Shown here piece after piece: positions 25,925 to 37,899 of a stretch of DNA of 64,000 nt. How positions within the stretch are numbered: position 1 is the stretch's first letter; each line of letters begins with the position of its first letter. Made by a program: the position numbers and the translations under genes. The notes under the pieces are model-generated. The model did not search any database. It was not told the origin of the DNA and was given only the letters and a program-made list of their open reading frames with translations. The DNA comes from Streptomyces sp. SID13031 (GTDB lineage Bacteria; Actinomycetota; Actinomycetes; Propionibacteriales; Kribbellaceae): assembly GCF_010548305.1 (NCBI RefSeq), contig NZ_JAAGLV010000022.1, positions 62,001-126,000 on the forward strand, read 5' to 3'.

Positions 25925-26395
25925 TTAGCGAGGGCCCACCACGAAGAGTTTGGTGAGGCGGGCGGCGAGGGCGAGGTCGCCGCGGACCGAGAGGCGTTGT
26001 TTCAGCACGGCGAGGACCGGGTCCTCGTTGCCGGTGACGATCTTCAGCAGGGTGGCCGGGTCGGTACGGACCGAGATGGCCGGTGGGTCGGAGTGGCCGG
26101 TGAGCACCTCGCAGGCGCCGTCGCTGACCCGGATCCGGTACTCGTCGACGCCACCGCCACCCGCGCCGGTGATCTGCCAGGCGATCACCGCGTCGAAACC
26201 CTCCGCCCGGGCCGGGCGGAGGTACTCCGGCATCCGGCGAAAGATCTCGCGCAACGCGATCTCTCGCACGCCCCCGATGAGCCGATGCCGGAGCTCTCGC
26301 TCCGAGGTCCGGTCGACCAGGCGGGCCAGCTCACCGACATCGAGCTCGGTGAAATCCTTCGACTCCAACCACACCGCGCTACCGCGTTCGGCCAC
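25925..26395 (-). CDS. SCP2 sterol-carrier-like domain protein
   Basis: A 156-residue protein with a single SCP2-like domain (VIAWQITGAGGGGVDEYRIRVSDGACEV and TDPATLLKIVTGNEDPVLAVLKQRLSVRGDLALAARL). SCP2 domains hold hydrophobic ligands such as acyl-CoAs. GTG start with GGGAGG about nine bases upstream. It is divergent from a TetR gene across a region full of TTCCTA/TAGGAA half-sites, which suggests the TetR controls it. Confidence 0.8.
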   Translation of the reverse strand: MAERGSAVWLESKDFTELDVGELARLVDRTSERELRHRLIGGVREIALREIFRRMPEYLRPARAEGFDAVIAWQITGAGGGGVDEYRIRVSDGACEVLTGHSDPPAISVRTDPATLLKIVTGNEDPVLAVLKQRLSVRGDLALAARLTKLFVVGPR

Positions 26396-26416
26396 TCAAC
26401 ACGACCTCCCCGGCAG

Positions 26417-26443
26417 TTCCTACCAGACCGTAGGAATTTCCTA
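26417..26443. promoter_or_regulatory. Overlapping TTCCTA/TAGGAA operator array
   Basis: TTCCTAC (26417-26423) pairs with GTAGGAA (26430-26436), and TAGGAA-T-TTCCTA (26431-26443) is a second perfect palindrome sharing the central half-site. Three alternating half-sites therefore lie between the divergent SCP2 and TetR genes, ending nine bases before the TetR -10-like TAGCTT. Confidence 0.6.
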
Positions 26444-26463
26444 TGAGCTGATAGCTTTGTCAA

Positions 26464-27102
26464 GTGGTCAGCCCTGAAGACCCGGTTGCGGAACCTCGCC
26501 GCCGTGCCGCGCACCTGGGTCCGGAGCGCCGGCGCCCGCTGATCCTGGACGCGGCCCTCGAGGTGTTCTCCGAGCGCGGCTACGCCGGTACGACGATGCA
26601 GTCGGTGGCGGATGCGGCCGGCGTCACCAAACCCGTCGTCTACGACTCCTTCGCCAACCGCGACGACCTGCTGCTCGCCCTGCTGGCTCGAGAGGAGCAG
26701 TACCTGGTCCTCTCGATCATGGCCGCGCTGCCGGCCGACCCGACCGTCGGTACGCCGCAGGAGCACGTGCTCGAGGGCCTGACCGCATTCCTGGAGACGG
26801 CGGCCAAGTCGCCGCAGTCGTGGCGGATCGTCTTCGGAGCTCAGTACGGCGCCGCCCCGGCGGTGGCCGACCGCGTCCGGGCGGCGCGCGCGTTCCTGGT
26901 CGAGGGCTTGCGGCTGACCCTGGTGCAATCGTTGCCGGGCGTCACCGACCCGGACGCCAACCTCCCGGTCCTGGCCGAGATGCTCGCCTCGATGACCGAG
27001 AGCTGCGCCCGGATGCTCGTCGTCGACGGCACCGACCGCACCCCGGCCCAACTCGCCCAGACCGTCTCCCAGCTCGTCGGCGGCGGTTTCAGCAACATCT
27101 AG
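26464..27102 (+). CDS. TetR-family transcriptional regulator
   Basis: A 212-residue regulator. The HTH is ILDAALEVFSERGYAGTTMQSVADAAGVTKPVVYDSFANRDDLL, textbook TetR, followed by a helical ligand domain (EMLASMTESCARMLV). The GTG start has TAGCTT ending six bases upstream and no Shine-Dalgarno, so the mRNA is probably leaderless. The alternating palindrome just upstream is its likely operator. Confidence 0.88.
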   Translation: MVSPEDPVAEPRRRAAHLGPERRRPLILDAALEVFSERGYAGTTMQSVADAAGVTKPVVYDSFANRDDLLLALLAREEQYLVLSIMAALPADPTVGTPQEHVLEGLTAFLETAAKSPQSWRIVFGAQYGAAPAVADRVRAARAFLVEGLRLTLVQSLPGVTDPDANLPVLAEMLASMTESCARMLVVDGTDRTPAQLAQTVSQLVGGGFSNI

Positions 27103-27191
27103 TGCTCTGAGCCGTCACGGTTGGTCACGATCGGCGCTCACTAGTCGGACTGGGAGGCGAGAGAGCGCGGCCACAGATATCGTGGGCGAAC

Positions 27192-29830
<2,639 letters not shown>

Positions 29831-29831
<1 letters not shown>

Positions 29832-30640
29832 TGTTCGAAGATCTGGAGCGGCCGCCCCTCGACGAGAAGTACCTGCAGGGGCGGCTGGTACGACCTGGCT
29901 CGCTGTGGAGCCAGGTCGACGTACTGACCGAGACTGAGTCGACCAATGCCGTAGTGGCCGCCGCAGCGCGCTCTGGAGCGCCTGAGGGCCTGGTGGTGAC
30001 GGCGGAGTACCAGTCGTCGGGCCGTGGGCGGCTGGGGCGTACGTGGACGACTCCGGCGCGCTCTGCGGTGCTCATGTCCGCTCTGCTGCGCCCGACGGGC
30101 ATCCCTGCGCATCGGTGGCCGTGGCTGGGGCTGCTGGTCCCGCTGGCCGTTGCGTCCGCAGTACGGCGAGTGGGGGAGATCCCTGCGCAGGTGAAGTGGC
30201 CTAACGACGTACTGGTCGAGGACCGGAAGCTGGCGGGCATCCTGCTGGAGCGGGTGGACGGGCCTGCGGCCATCGTCGGCATCGGGCTGAACGTGACGCT
30301 GAAGGCGACCGAGCGGCCGACCGAGGTGGCGACGTCGCTGGCGCTGGAAGGTGCGGCGACGACTGACCGGGCCACTGTGCTGACCGCGGTACTACGGGAG
30401 CTGGCCACGCGCTACCAGGACTGGGTGCGGGCCGATGGCGACCCGGAGGTCATCCTGCCGGACTACCGCGAGCTGTCGGCGACTTTCGGGCAGCAAGTGA
30501 GAGTAGAACTACCCGGAGGGGTATTCATCGAGGGCACCGCGTCAGAGCTGGATTCAGACGGTCGCCTGGTCGTGCTCACCGCCGACGGCCCGCACGCACT
30601 GGCCGCCGGCGATGTCACACACTTGCGTAGTACTAGCTAG
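29831..30640 (+). CDS. birA: Biotin--[acetyl-CoA carboxylase] ligase
   Basis: A 269-residue group I biotin protein ligase lacking the N-terminal DNA-binding domain, as in most actinobacteria, so it cannot repress transcription itself. Key motifs are SSGRGRLGRTW (biotinyl-AMP loop), VKWPNDVLVEDRKLAGILLE with the catalytic lysine, and the C-terminal SH3-like part (LPGGVFIEGTASELDSDGRL). Coupled to ppc by a one-base overlap. It would biotinylate carboxylases such as the AccD partner. Confidence 0.93.
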
Positions 30641-30740
30641 TAAAGAGTTTCGCTGCAGTGATCAAGGTCTGGACGATGCCGTAGCCGAGTAGTACCGCCA
30701 CTAGTGCCCAGGAGATGACTAGGCGAGGGGTCTGGTTCAT
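30633..30740 (-). CDS. 35-residue membrane peptide coupled to the OFA transporter
   Basis: MNQTPRLVISWALVAVLLGY begins a peptide with one membrane helix (about residues 8-29) ending KLFTS. Its ATG overlaps the stop of the MFS gene (ATGA), so it is made by coupled translation, and its stop overlaps the end of birA on the other strand. Small accessory peptides are known beside oxalate/formate-type MFS carriers and are annotated as MFS small subunits. I infer that role. Confidence 0.72.
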   Translation of the reverse strand: MNQTPRLVISWALVAVLLGYGIVQTLITAAKLFTS

Positions 30741-32137
30741 TTGGCTGCCTCCGTTGCCCTGGTCTCGGACTTCTCGTGGAACCGCTCCGCGACCGGCCGG
30801 ATCAGCAGGTTCGCGACGAAGCCGACCGCCAGCACGCCGACCATGGTGAAGAACGCGGGCCGGTAGGCCTCGGCCGTCAGCGTGCCCGGCTTGCCCTCGC
30901 GGTCGAGGAACCCGTTGATGATGAGCGGCCCGGCCACACCGGCGACCGACCACGCGGTCAGCAGCCGGCCGTGGATCGCGCCGACCTGGTAGCCCCCGAA
31001 GAGATCCCGCAGGTACGCCGGTACGGTCGCGAAACCGCCGCCGTAGAAGGACAGGATGACCGCGGCGAGCAGGACGAAGAGCGCGGTGCCGTTGTGGCCG
31101 ACCGTGGCCAGCAGGAAGTACAGCACCATGCCGACGCCGAGGTAGATCGCGTAGATCGGCTTGCGGCCGATCAGGTCCGACGTGGACGACCAGGCGAATC
31201 GCCCGGCCATGTTGAAGATCGAGAGCAGTCCGACGAACCCGGCGGCCGCGCCGACCGCAACGGTCGACTTGCCGCCGACGTCACCGCGGAAGAAGTCCTG
31301 GATCATCGGGCTGGCCTGCTCCAGGATGCCGATCCCGGCGGTGACGTTGCAGAGCAGGACAACCCACAACAGCCAGAACTGCGGGGTCTTGATCGCGTTC
31401 GCGGCCGACACGTTCGACGTGGTGACGAGGGCTTTCTTCTTCACCTGCGAGGGATCGAACCCGGCCGGCTTCCAGTCCGCGGCGGGGACCCGGATGTTGA
31501 CCACGCCGAACATCATCACCACGAAGTAGCCGATGCCCAGCGTCAGGAACAGCGCGACCAGGGCGCCGCCACCGGCCACCGAGGTGGAGACGTTGGAGTC
31601 GTAGCCGTCGTCGTACAGGCTGAGCAGTTGCCGCGACAGCGGGCTGGCGACCAGCGCGCCGCCGCCGAAGCCCATGATCGCCAGGCCGGTGGCCAGGCCC
31701 GGGCGGTCGGGGAACCACTTGATCAGCGTGGAGACCGGGGAGATGTAGCCGATCCCCAGCCCGACACCGCCGATCACGCCGTAGCCCAGGTAGACCAGCC
31801 AGAGCTGGCTCGTACCGATGCCCAGGGCCCCTACCAGGAAGCCGCTGGCCCAGAAGCAGGCCGAGACGAACATCGACTTGCGCGGGCCGTTGCGCTCGAC
31901 CCAGGTGCCGCCGATCGCGGCGGACAGGCCGAGCATCACGATCGCGATGCTGAAGATCACCCCGATCTGCGTCTGGCTGGCGTCGAAGTGCTTGATCATC
32001 GACGTCTTGTAGACGCTGGTCGCGTACGCCTGACCGATACACAGATGCACGGCCAGCGCGGCCGGCGGGATCAGCCAGCGGCTGTACCCCGGTGGCGCGA
32101 TGGTGTGCTCGCGATCGAGTACGGACAAGATGCCCAT
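30737..32137 (-). CDS. MFS transporter of the oxalate/formate antiporter (OFA) family
   Basis: A 466-residue, roughly 12-helix carrier. OFA features include IGVIFSIAIVMLGLSAAIGGTWVERNGPRK, YGVIGGVGLGIGYISPVSTLIKWFPDRPGLATG and AGRFAWSSTSDLIGRKP. Substrate is probably a small monocarboxylate or related anion but cannot be fixed from sequence. GAGGAG lies just before ATG. It overlaps the 35-residue peptide gene, suggesting a two-chain transporter. Confidence 0.88.
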   Translation of the reverse strand: MGILSVLDREHTIAPPGYSRWLIPPAALAVHLCIGQAYATSVYKTSMIKHFDASQTQIGVIFSIAIVMLGLSAAIGGTWVERNGPRKSMFVSACFWASGFLVGALGIGTSQLWLVYLGYGVIGGVGLGIGYISPVSTLIKWFPDRPGLATGLAIMGFGGGALVASPLSRQLLSLYDDGYDSNVSTSVAGGGALVALFLTLGIGYFVVMMFGVVNIRVPAADWKPAGFDPSQVKKKALVTTSNVSAANAIKTPQFWLLWVVLLCNVTAGIGILEQASPMIQDFFRGDVGGKSTVAVGAAAGFVGLLSIFNMAGRFAWSSTSDLIGRKPIYAIYLGVGMVLYFLLATVGHNGTALFVLLAAVILSFYGGGFATVPAYLRDLFGGYQVGAIHGRLLTAWSVAGVAGPLIINGFLDREGKPGTLTAEAYRPAFFTMVGVLAVGFVANLLIRPVAERFHEKSETRATEAAK

Positions 32138-32281
32138 CCAGACTCCTCAGGTAATAGCCCCCAGCAAATACCCCCTGGGCATCTTGGCCGACAGTATCCA
32201 ATTTGTGAAGTCTAATTGTGTAGGGCTCAATCATCGTGTCGCCCGCAGACAAGCGGACCCCGGAACTGTGAGACTGGGGGC

Positions 32282-32902
32282 ATGGCGATCTCGGCGAAGT
32301 TGTTGGGTGAGGACGAGTACGTCGTCGTCAGCACCCGGACGCACTGGAAGGCACTGATCTTCCCGGTGTTCCTGCTGCTGGTGGTGGCGGCCGGTGGCGG
32401 GTTCCTCGCCGCGGTGGTCCCGGACGGCAACCTGCAGACCCCGGCCCGGATCGCGATCGGCGTGGTCGGGCTGCTGGTCCTGGTGGTGTTCGGTGCGAAG
32501 CCGTTCCTGAACTGGTTCTTCTCGACCTACACGCTGACCAACCGGCGGCTCATCACCCGGCACGGCATCCTGACCCGGACCGGTCGCGACATCCCGCTGA
32601 TGCGGATCAACGACGTCTCCTACGAGCACGGCTTGATCGACCGGATGCTGGGCTGCGGGACGCTGGCGATCGAGTCCGCCGGCGAACGCGGCCAGGTCAT
32701 CCTGCCGGACGTCCCGCACGTCGAGCACATGCACCTGCAGATGTCGGACCTGCTCTTCGGCGGCCCCGAAGGCAAACCCGGCGACGGCATCCTCGACGAC
32801 GAGGCCCCACCGGAACCCCAGCGCCGCCGCGACCCCCGCCCCACCACCGACGAGCCCGACGCCGAAACCCTCTTCAGCTCAGACGACAACGACCGCCGCT
32901 GA
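32282..32902 (+). CDS. PH (bPH2)-domain membrane protein
   Basis: A 206-residue protein with two adjacent membrane helices (about 22-70) and a bacterial pleckstrin-homology domain (YTLTNRRLITRHGILTRTGRDIPLMRINDVSYEHGLIDRMLGCGTLAIESAG). The last 40 residues are acidic and proline-rich. The start at MAISAKLLGEDEYVV is preceded by GAGACT six bases upstream, consistent with a leaderless start. Function unknown; members are widespread in actinobacteria. Confidence 0.8.
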   Translation: MAISAKLLGEDEYVVVSTRTHWKALIFPVFLLLVVAAGGGFLAAVVPDGNLQTPARIAIGVVGLLVLVVFGAKPFLNWFFSTYTLTNRRLITRHGILTRTGRDIPLMRINDVSYEHGLIDRMLGCGTLAIESAGERGQVILPDVPHVEHMHLQMSDLLFGGPEGKPGDGILDDEAPPEPQRRRDPRPTTDEPDAETLFSSDDNDRR

Positions 32903-32911
32903 CCGTTCTGG

Positions 32912-34120
32912 TCAGAAGATCTCCAGGCTGACCGGAGCGACCGGCCAGCTGAACGCTGCGCCGGCTTGGCGGAGCGCTCCGGGGGTGTGTTCGGTGACCC
33001 GGCCGGTGGTGGCGAACTCGGCTAGGTGGCGGCCGCCCAGGTAGGTCGCGCCGAGTTCGGCTATCGACAGGCTCAGGTCGGCCGGGGCATCCGTGAGTTC
33101 GCAGCGGACGGTCTCGCCCGCGGTCAGGCGGAAGCGGCCGGTGTTGGCCGGGATCAGTTCGTCGGTCACGTCGAGAACGAGGTCTACGGCGACGGCGTAC
33201 CGGCGTTGTTCGAGGGCGCGGGGAACGTCCGTCACCCGCAGCCAGAGGGACTCGTTCAGCCGCCGGTTCAGCGCGGTGGGAGTGGTGATGAGCTGCTGTA
33301 GCGGCTCGTCGACGGCCGCGAACCCGAACTCGAGAGTGCCGGCCAGATCCAGCGTGAGCAGATGCTGCCACAGTGCCCGGTACGCCGCTGGGTCGATCGC
33401 GACGAGCTCTTCGAGGTGGACCTCGTTGGCCGGGCCGGTCGCGATCCAGTGCATCTTGCCGCGCCAGAGGGCGTACCCGTCCACGGCGCCGCTCTCGTCG
33501 CGGTGCACCAGGATCTGGCGGGCGGTCTTGCCACCGCGATCATCCGGCTTGTCCTCCAGCCGCTGCTGCCATTGGAGGTCCGATCGGCCGGATATACCTG
33601 GTCGCCGCTCTTGCAGGGCCCGCAGCAGCGGTGCGAGTTCCTTGACGGCGCCGTCGGCCGGCAGCTCGCTGACCTCGCCAGGACGGGTCCGTACGTTCGG
33701 TGGCCCGACCCGGTGCAGGTCGATCTCGTACGACATCCCATACGCGGCTGCGCCGTACCCGAAGCGTCCGTAGATGCCGGACTCGCTGGCCCAGAGCACC
33801 GCAATCGCCTCCGGCACCTCACGCAGCTGCCGGGTGATCAGCTCCGACATGATCCCGCGCCGCCGATGCGTCGCTTTTACCCCAACACCGGTCACATGCG
33901 CAGCCGGTACCAGTGCACCCGGCACAGACAGCTCACCCGTCAACGCCTGCGTAGTACCGACGATGTCCGGACCATCGGCAACCACCAACGTCCGCTCAGG
34001 CTCGAACATCCGCCGCCCCAGCTCGGTCGGCGACGAGTCGAACATCATCGCCCCCGCGAACAAGGCACGCACTTCGTCATAGTCCCCGGCCGCAGCCGCC
34101 CGAACGCTGAGCTCATTCAC
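32912..34120 (-). CDS. Eis-like GNAT N-acetyltransferase (copy 2)
   Basis: A 402-residue Eis-family protein matching the other copy in length and motifs: VTGVGVKATHRRRGIMSELITRQLREV (acetyl-CoA loop) and LWASESGIYGRFGYGAAAYG. It ends PVSLEIF with a C-terminal carboxylate after an aromatic, as in Eis. GTG start. It converges on the PH-domain gene with a nine-base gap. Two divergent copies suggest distinct substrates. Confidence 0.86.
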   Translation of the reverse strand: MNELSVRAAAAGDYDEVRALFAGAMMFDSSPTELGRRMFEPERTLVVADGPDIVGTTQALTGELSVPGALVPAAHVTGVGVKATHRRRGIMSELITRQLREVPEAIAVLWASESGIYGRFGYGAAAYGMSYEIDLHRVGPPNVRTRPGEVSELPADGAVKELAPLLRALQERRPGISGRSDLQWQQRLEDKPDDRGGKTARQILVHRDESGAVDGYALWRGKMHWIATGPANEVHLEELVAIDPAAYRALWQHLLTLDLAGTLEFGFAAVDEPLQQLITTPTALNRRLNESLWLRVTDVPRALEQRRYAVAVDLVLDVTDELIPANTGRFRLTAGETVRCELTDAPADLSLSIAELGATYLGGRHLAEFATTGRVTEHTPGALRQAGAAFSWPVAPVSLEIF

Positions 34121-34189
34121 CCCCGCATCTTCACACGCCCCACCGACAATGGTCAGCAGCCAGCGGGGAGCCGGCGTGGGTGCTGGGGG

Positions 34190-34756
34190 TCAGCGGATGA
34201 CGGGGAGGTCGCCGGTGTTGTCGGCGTCCAGGCCGGCTGCGGTGTCCGGGGCCTTGGGGTGCTGGTGGTCTGCCTCGTCCAGGGCGAGTTCATCTTTGAA
34301 GACGAATTTGCGGTAGGACCAGAAGCGGAAGAGGGTGCCCAGGCCCAGGCCGACGAAGTTGGCGGCGATGTTGTCGGCCAGCCAGCTGTGCTGGTCCAGG
34401 ACGTAGCGGGAGAAGCTGAGGCAGCCGGCCGCGATCAGCAGGCCGATGCCGTTCAGGACGAAGAAGAGCACGTACTCGCGGTGCAGGCCGGTGCGCTCAC
34501 GGTGCCGCCAGGTCCAGTGCCGGTTGCCCAGGTACGTCACGACGGTGGCGACCGTCACCGAGATGAACTTCGCGGTGACGGGCTTGTCGTGCAACATGCC
34601 GTCGCCCGACGCGCCGAACACGAGCGGGTTGTCGAAGACCAGCCAGTTGTAGATCGGCAGGTCGACCACCAGGCCGAGCAGTCCGACCAGACCGAACTTG
34701 GCCACTTCGTGCAACAGGTGCTCCACCTGGCGGTACAGCGTTGTGACGATCTTCAA
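34190..34756 (-). CDS. GtrA-family membrane protein
   Basis: Around 188 residues with four membrane helices and the GtrA pattern KFGLVGLLGLVVDLPIYNWLVF, TYLGNRHWTWRHRER and LGLGTLFRFWSYRKFVF. GtrA proteins help move lipid-linked sugars across the membrane. The start is uncertain. I use TTG 34756; the longer frame would run into the purK upstream region. It is divergent from purK. Confidence 0.78.
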   Translation of the reverse strand: MKIVTTLYRQVEHLLHEVAKFGLVGLLGLVVDLPIYNWLVFDNPLVFGASGDGMLHDKPVTAKFISVTVATVVTYLGNRHWTWRHRERTGLHREYVLFFVLNGIGLLIAAGCLSFSRYVLDQHSWLADNIAANFVGLGLGTLFRFWSYRKFVFKDELALDEADHQHPKAPDTAAGLDADNTGDLPVIR

Positions 34757-34918
34757 CGGTCCAGGAACTCTCTGTGAACACGGACTACTCGGTGAGGGCA
34801 GTTTCCAAGGTACCCGGCGAGGAGTCCGACGCTGAAATCCAGCGCGAAATGTCATCCCTAAGAGTGACCCGTTCGGCCCGTGGCGAGCGGGAGCAGGTCA
34901 GCACATTAGGCTCCACCC

Positions 34919-36091
34919 GTGAAGTTCGAGCGGAAAGATCTGCCGGTGGGCACCCCGGTCGTGGGTATGGTCGGCGGCGGCCAGCTGGCCAGGATGACCC
35001 AGGAAGCGGCAGTTGCCCTGGGCATCCAGCTGCGGGTGCTCGCCGAAGGGCCCACGGTCTCTGCGGCCCAAGCTGTCGCCGACGCCCCCGTGGGCGACTA
35101 CCGCGACCCCGAGACCGTACGCCGGTTCGCCGCCGAGACCGACGTGGTGACCTTCGACCACGAGCACGTCCCGACCGAGCTGCTCCGCGCCCTGGAGTCC
35201 GAGGGGGTGAAGGTCCGCCCCGGCCCCGACGCCCTCGTGCACGCGCAGGACAAGGCGGTGATGCGGCAGCGGCTGGACACCATCGACGCGCCCGCACCGG
35301 CCCACCAGGTGGTCGCGTCCAAGCCGGACGTCGAGGACTTCGCCAAGCGCATCGGCGGTTTCCCGATCATCTTGAAGACCACCCGCGGCGGGTACGACGG
35401 CAAGGGCGTCTGGGTCTGCACCGGAGTCGACGATCCGGTGGTCGACGAGGCATTCGCAGCGAAGGTGCCGATCCTCGCCGAGGAGAAGGTCGACTTCGTC
35501 CGCGAGCTGTCCGCGATCGTCGCGCGCTCCCCGCACGGCCAGGCGGTCGCGTACCCGATCGTGGAGTCCGTCCAGCGCGACGGGATCTGCGTCGAGGTGA
35601 CCGCCCCCGCGCCGGACCTCGATCCCGGCAAGGCTGCTCAGGCTCAGCAGACGGCCCTCAAGATCGCCGGCGAGCTCGGCGTCGTCGGCATCCTCGCGGT
35701 CGAGATGTTCGAGGCCCGCGACGGCCGGTTGCTGGTCAACGAGCTGGCGATGCGGCCGCACAACACCGGGCACTGGTCGATCGAGGGCGCGGTCACCAGC
35801 CAGTTCGAGAACCATCTCCGCGCAGTACTGGATCTGCCGCTCGGGTCACCCGCGGCGCGGACGCCGTACACGGTGATGGTCAATGTGCTGGGCGGCGATG
35901 TCGAGGACATGCATCTCGGGCTGCTGCATTGCATGGCCCGCGATCCGGGGCTGAAGGTCCACTTCTACGGCAAGTCCGTGAAGCCCGGCCGCAAGGTCGG
36001 CCACGTCACGGCGTACGGCGACGACCTGGCCGAGGTCCGCGAGCGCGCCCGGCATGCGGCGGCGTACCTGACCGGCACCATCGACGAATAG
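34919..36091 (+). CDS. purK: N5-carboxyaminoimidazole ribonucleotide synthase
   Basis: A 390-residue ATP-grasp enzyme converting AIR, ATP and bicarbonate to N5-CAIR in purine synthesis. Seen features are VGMVGGGQLARMTQEAA at the N-terminus, FPIILKTTRGGYDGKGVW in the ATP-grasp loop and VNELAMRPHNTGHWSIEGAVTSQFENHLRA, diagnostic of PurK. TAGGCT ends six bases before GTG (leaderless pattern). It is followed ten bases later by purE, its pathway partner. Confidence 0.95.
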   Translation: MKFERKDLPVGTPVVGMVGGGQLARMTQEAAVALGIQLRVLAEGPTVSAAQAVADAPVGDYRDPETVRRFAAETDVVTFDHEHVPTELLRALESEGVKVRPGPDALVHAQDKAVMRQRLDTIDAPAPAHQVVASKPDVEDFAKRIGGFPIILKTTRGGYDGKGVWVCTGVDDPVVDEAFAAKVPILAEEKVDFVRELSAIVARSPHGQAVAYPIVESVQRDGICVEVTAPAPDLDPGKAAQAQQTALKIAGELGVVGILAVEMFEARDGRLLVNELAMRPHNTGHWSIEGAVTSQFENHLRAVLDLPLGSPAARTPYTVMVNVLGGDVEDMHLGLLHCMARDPGLKVHFYGKSVKPGRKVGHVTAYGDDLAEVRERARHAAAYLTGTIDE

Positions 36092-36100
36092 GGCGACAAG

Positions 36101-36598
36101 ATGACCGTGGGAATCCTGATGGGGTCGGACTCGGACTGGCCGACGATGAAGGCGGCCGCCGAGGTCTGCGTCGAGTTCGACGTGCCCTTCGAGGCAGACG
36201 TTCTGTCGGCGCACCGGATGCCGGTCGAGATGATCGACTACGGAAAGTCGGCACACGAGCGAGGGCTGAAGGTGCTGATCGCGGGCGCCGGCGGAGCCGC
36301 GCACCTGCCCGGCATGCTCGCGTCCGTCACGCCGCTGCCGGTGATCGGCGTACCGGTGCCGCTGAAGTACCTCGACGGGATGGACTCGCTGCTGTCGATC
36401 GTGCAGATGCCGGCGGGCGTTCCGGTCGCGACGGTGTCGATCGGGAACGCGCGCAACGCGGGCCTGCTGGCGATCCGGATCCTCGCGGCGTACGACGAGA
36501 AGCTGCTGACAAAGATGGTCGCGTTCCAGCAGAACCTGGCCGAGATCGCGCGGGCGAAGGGCAGTACTGTGCGTGATGGCGCGGCAGAGCTGCGTTAA
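36101..36598 (+). CDS. purE: N5-CAIR mutase
   Basis: A 165-residue class I PurE that converts N5-CAIR to CAIR. The conserved start GILMGSDSDWPTMKAA, DVLSAHRMP with the active-site histidine, IAGAGGAAHLPGMLAS and the PVPLKYLDGMDSLLSIVQMPAGVPVATVSI region are all intact. It shares an operon with purK. Confidence 0.96.
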   Translation: MTVGILMGSDSDWPTMKAAAEVCVEFDVPFEADVLSAHRMPVEMIDYGKSAHERGLKVLIAGAGGAAHLPGMLASVTPLPVIGVPVPLKYLDGMDSLLSIVQMPAGVPVATVSIGNARNAGLLAIRILAAYDEKLLTKMVAFQQNLAEIARAKGSTVRDGAAELR

Positions 36599-36678
36599 AG
36601 CGACGCTCGTACGGTTTTCCACAGGTCTGGGGCGGGTAGCCGTGAGATTCCAACCATTGTCGTCTAAGGTCGTCGATC

Positions 36679-37899
36679 GTGACTCCGCCCGCAGAACCAG
36701 ATACGCAGCGCATCCCGGTCCGTTACTGGATCTGGCTGTTCGGTGCTGCCGTGTCCCTGCTCGGCGATCTGACGATGACATTCGCGATCGGCTGGTCGGC
36801 CAGTAGGCACGGTGGCCAGACGGCCGGCCTGGTGCTGCTGGTGGCTGCAGCGCCCCGCGCGGCGCTGCTCCTGGTCGGTGGCGCGGTAGGCGACCGGTAC
36901 GGCGCCCCCAAGGTCCTGCTGGCCAGCTGTATCGCGATGTTCGCGGTCACGACGGCGCTGGTGCCGACGACTTTGGCGGTCGGTGAGCCGATCAGCCTGC
37001 TGGTGATCACAGCGCTGGTCGTCGGAATCATCGACGCGTTCTTCCTGCCGGCGTCGCGATCGATGCCCCGGCTGCTGGTGTCGCCGGAGCTGATCCCGCG
37101 GGCACTGGCCAGCTTCCAGGTCACCGGGGTCGTCTTCGCCGTCACCGGTACTGCGGTCGGCGGCCTGCTGGTGAGTTGGTCAGGGCTGGCCGCCGCCTCC
37201 GGGTTCGATGCGCTGACCTTCGCCGTCATGATCATCGTCCTGGTGTCCCTGCGGAACACGCCGGCCGGTGTCACCGGGCCACGCACCGGGATGATCCGGT
37301 CGATCGTGGACGGCGTGAAGGTCGCGTTCGGCCGCCCGCTGACTCGCGCGCTGCTGATCACGATGACGGTCGCGGCCGGCCTGCTGATGCCGCTCGACGC
37401 GCTGCTGCTGCCCCTGCTGGCCAGGGATCACGGCTGGAACGCGTCGACTGCCGGTCTGCTGGTCGCCAGCCGCAGCCTGGGCGTCGGCATCATCGCGCTG
37501 CGGATCCTGACCCGGGGCGCGTTCGACCGCCCCGGTATCTTCGCCGGGCTCGGTCTGGTGCTGGCCGGCGTCGGCCTGCTCGGTCTTTCGGTGCTCGACC
37601 CGCTGCCGCTGGCCTTCGCGGCCGGGATGGTCAGCGGGGTCGGCGTGGGCACCTTCACCGGGCACGTGCTGCCCCTGCTGATGAACTCGGTCGAGCGCGA
37701 GTACCAGTCCCGCCTGCAGTCCGTGGTCGTGCTCTGCCAGACCCTCGCGCTGGTCGTGATGAACCCGGTGCTGGGCACCTTCGCGGATCTGGACGGGGTG
37801 GGCATCACTGGCGTCTGCCTCGGCATCGGCGTGCTGTCGGCGCTGATCGGCCTGTTCGCCCTCACCCGCCCCATCCTGCGGAAAGCGACTGTTTCCTAA
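36679..37899 (+). CDS. MFS transporter
   Basis: A 406-residue carrier with about 12 membrane segments, of the macrolide-efflux/enterobactin-exporter style (DUF6 not involved). Motif A is degenerate (LLVGGAVGDRYGAPKVLLA) and the second half carries GASTAGLLVASRSLGVGI-like sequence. Substrate unknown. TAAGGT ends eight bases before GTG, so transcription is probably independent of purE. Its stop overlaps the convergent UDP-glucose dehydrogenase by four bases. Confidence 0.82.
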   Translation: MTPPAEPDTQRIPVRYWIWLFGAAVSLLGDLTMTFAIGWSASRHGGQTAGLVLLVAAAPRAALLLVGGAVGDRYGAPKVLLASCIAMFAVTTALVPTTLAVGEPISLLVITALVVGIIDAFFLPASRSMPRLLVSPELIPRALASFQVTGVVFAVTGTAVGGLLVSWSGLAAASGFDALTFAVMIIVLVSLRNTPAGVTGPRTGMIRSIVDGVKVAFGRPLTRALLITMTVAAGLLMPLDALLLPLLARDHGWNASTAGLLVASRSLGVGIIALRILTRGAFDRPGIFAGLGLVLAGVGLLGLSVLDPLPLAFAAGMVSGVGVGTFTGHVLPLLMNSVEREYQSRLQSVVVLCQTLALVVMNPVLGTFADLDGVGITGVCLGIGVLSALIGLFALTRPILRKATVS

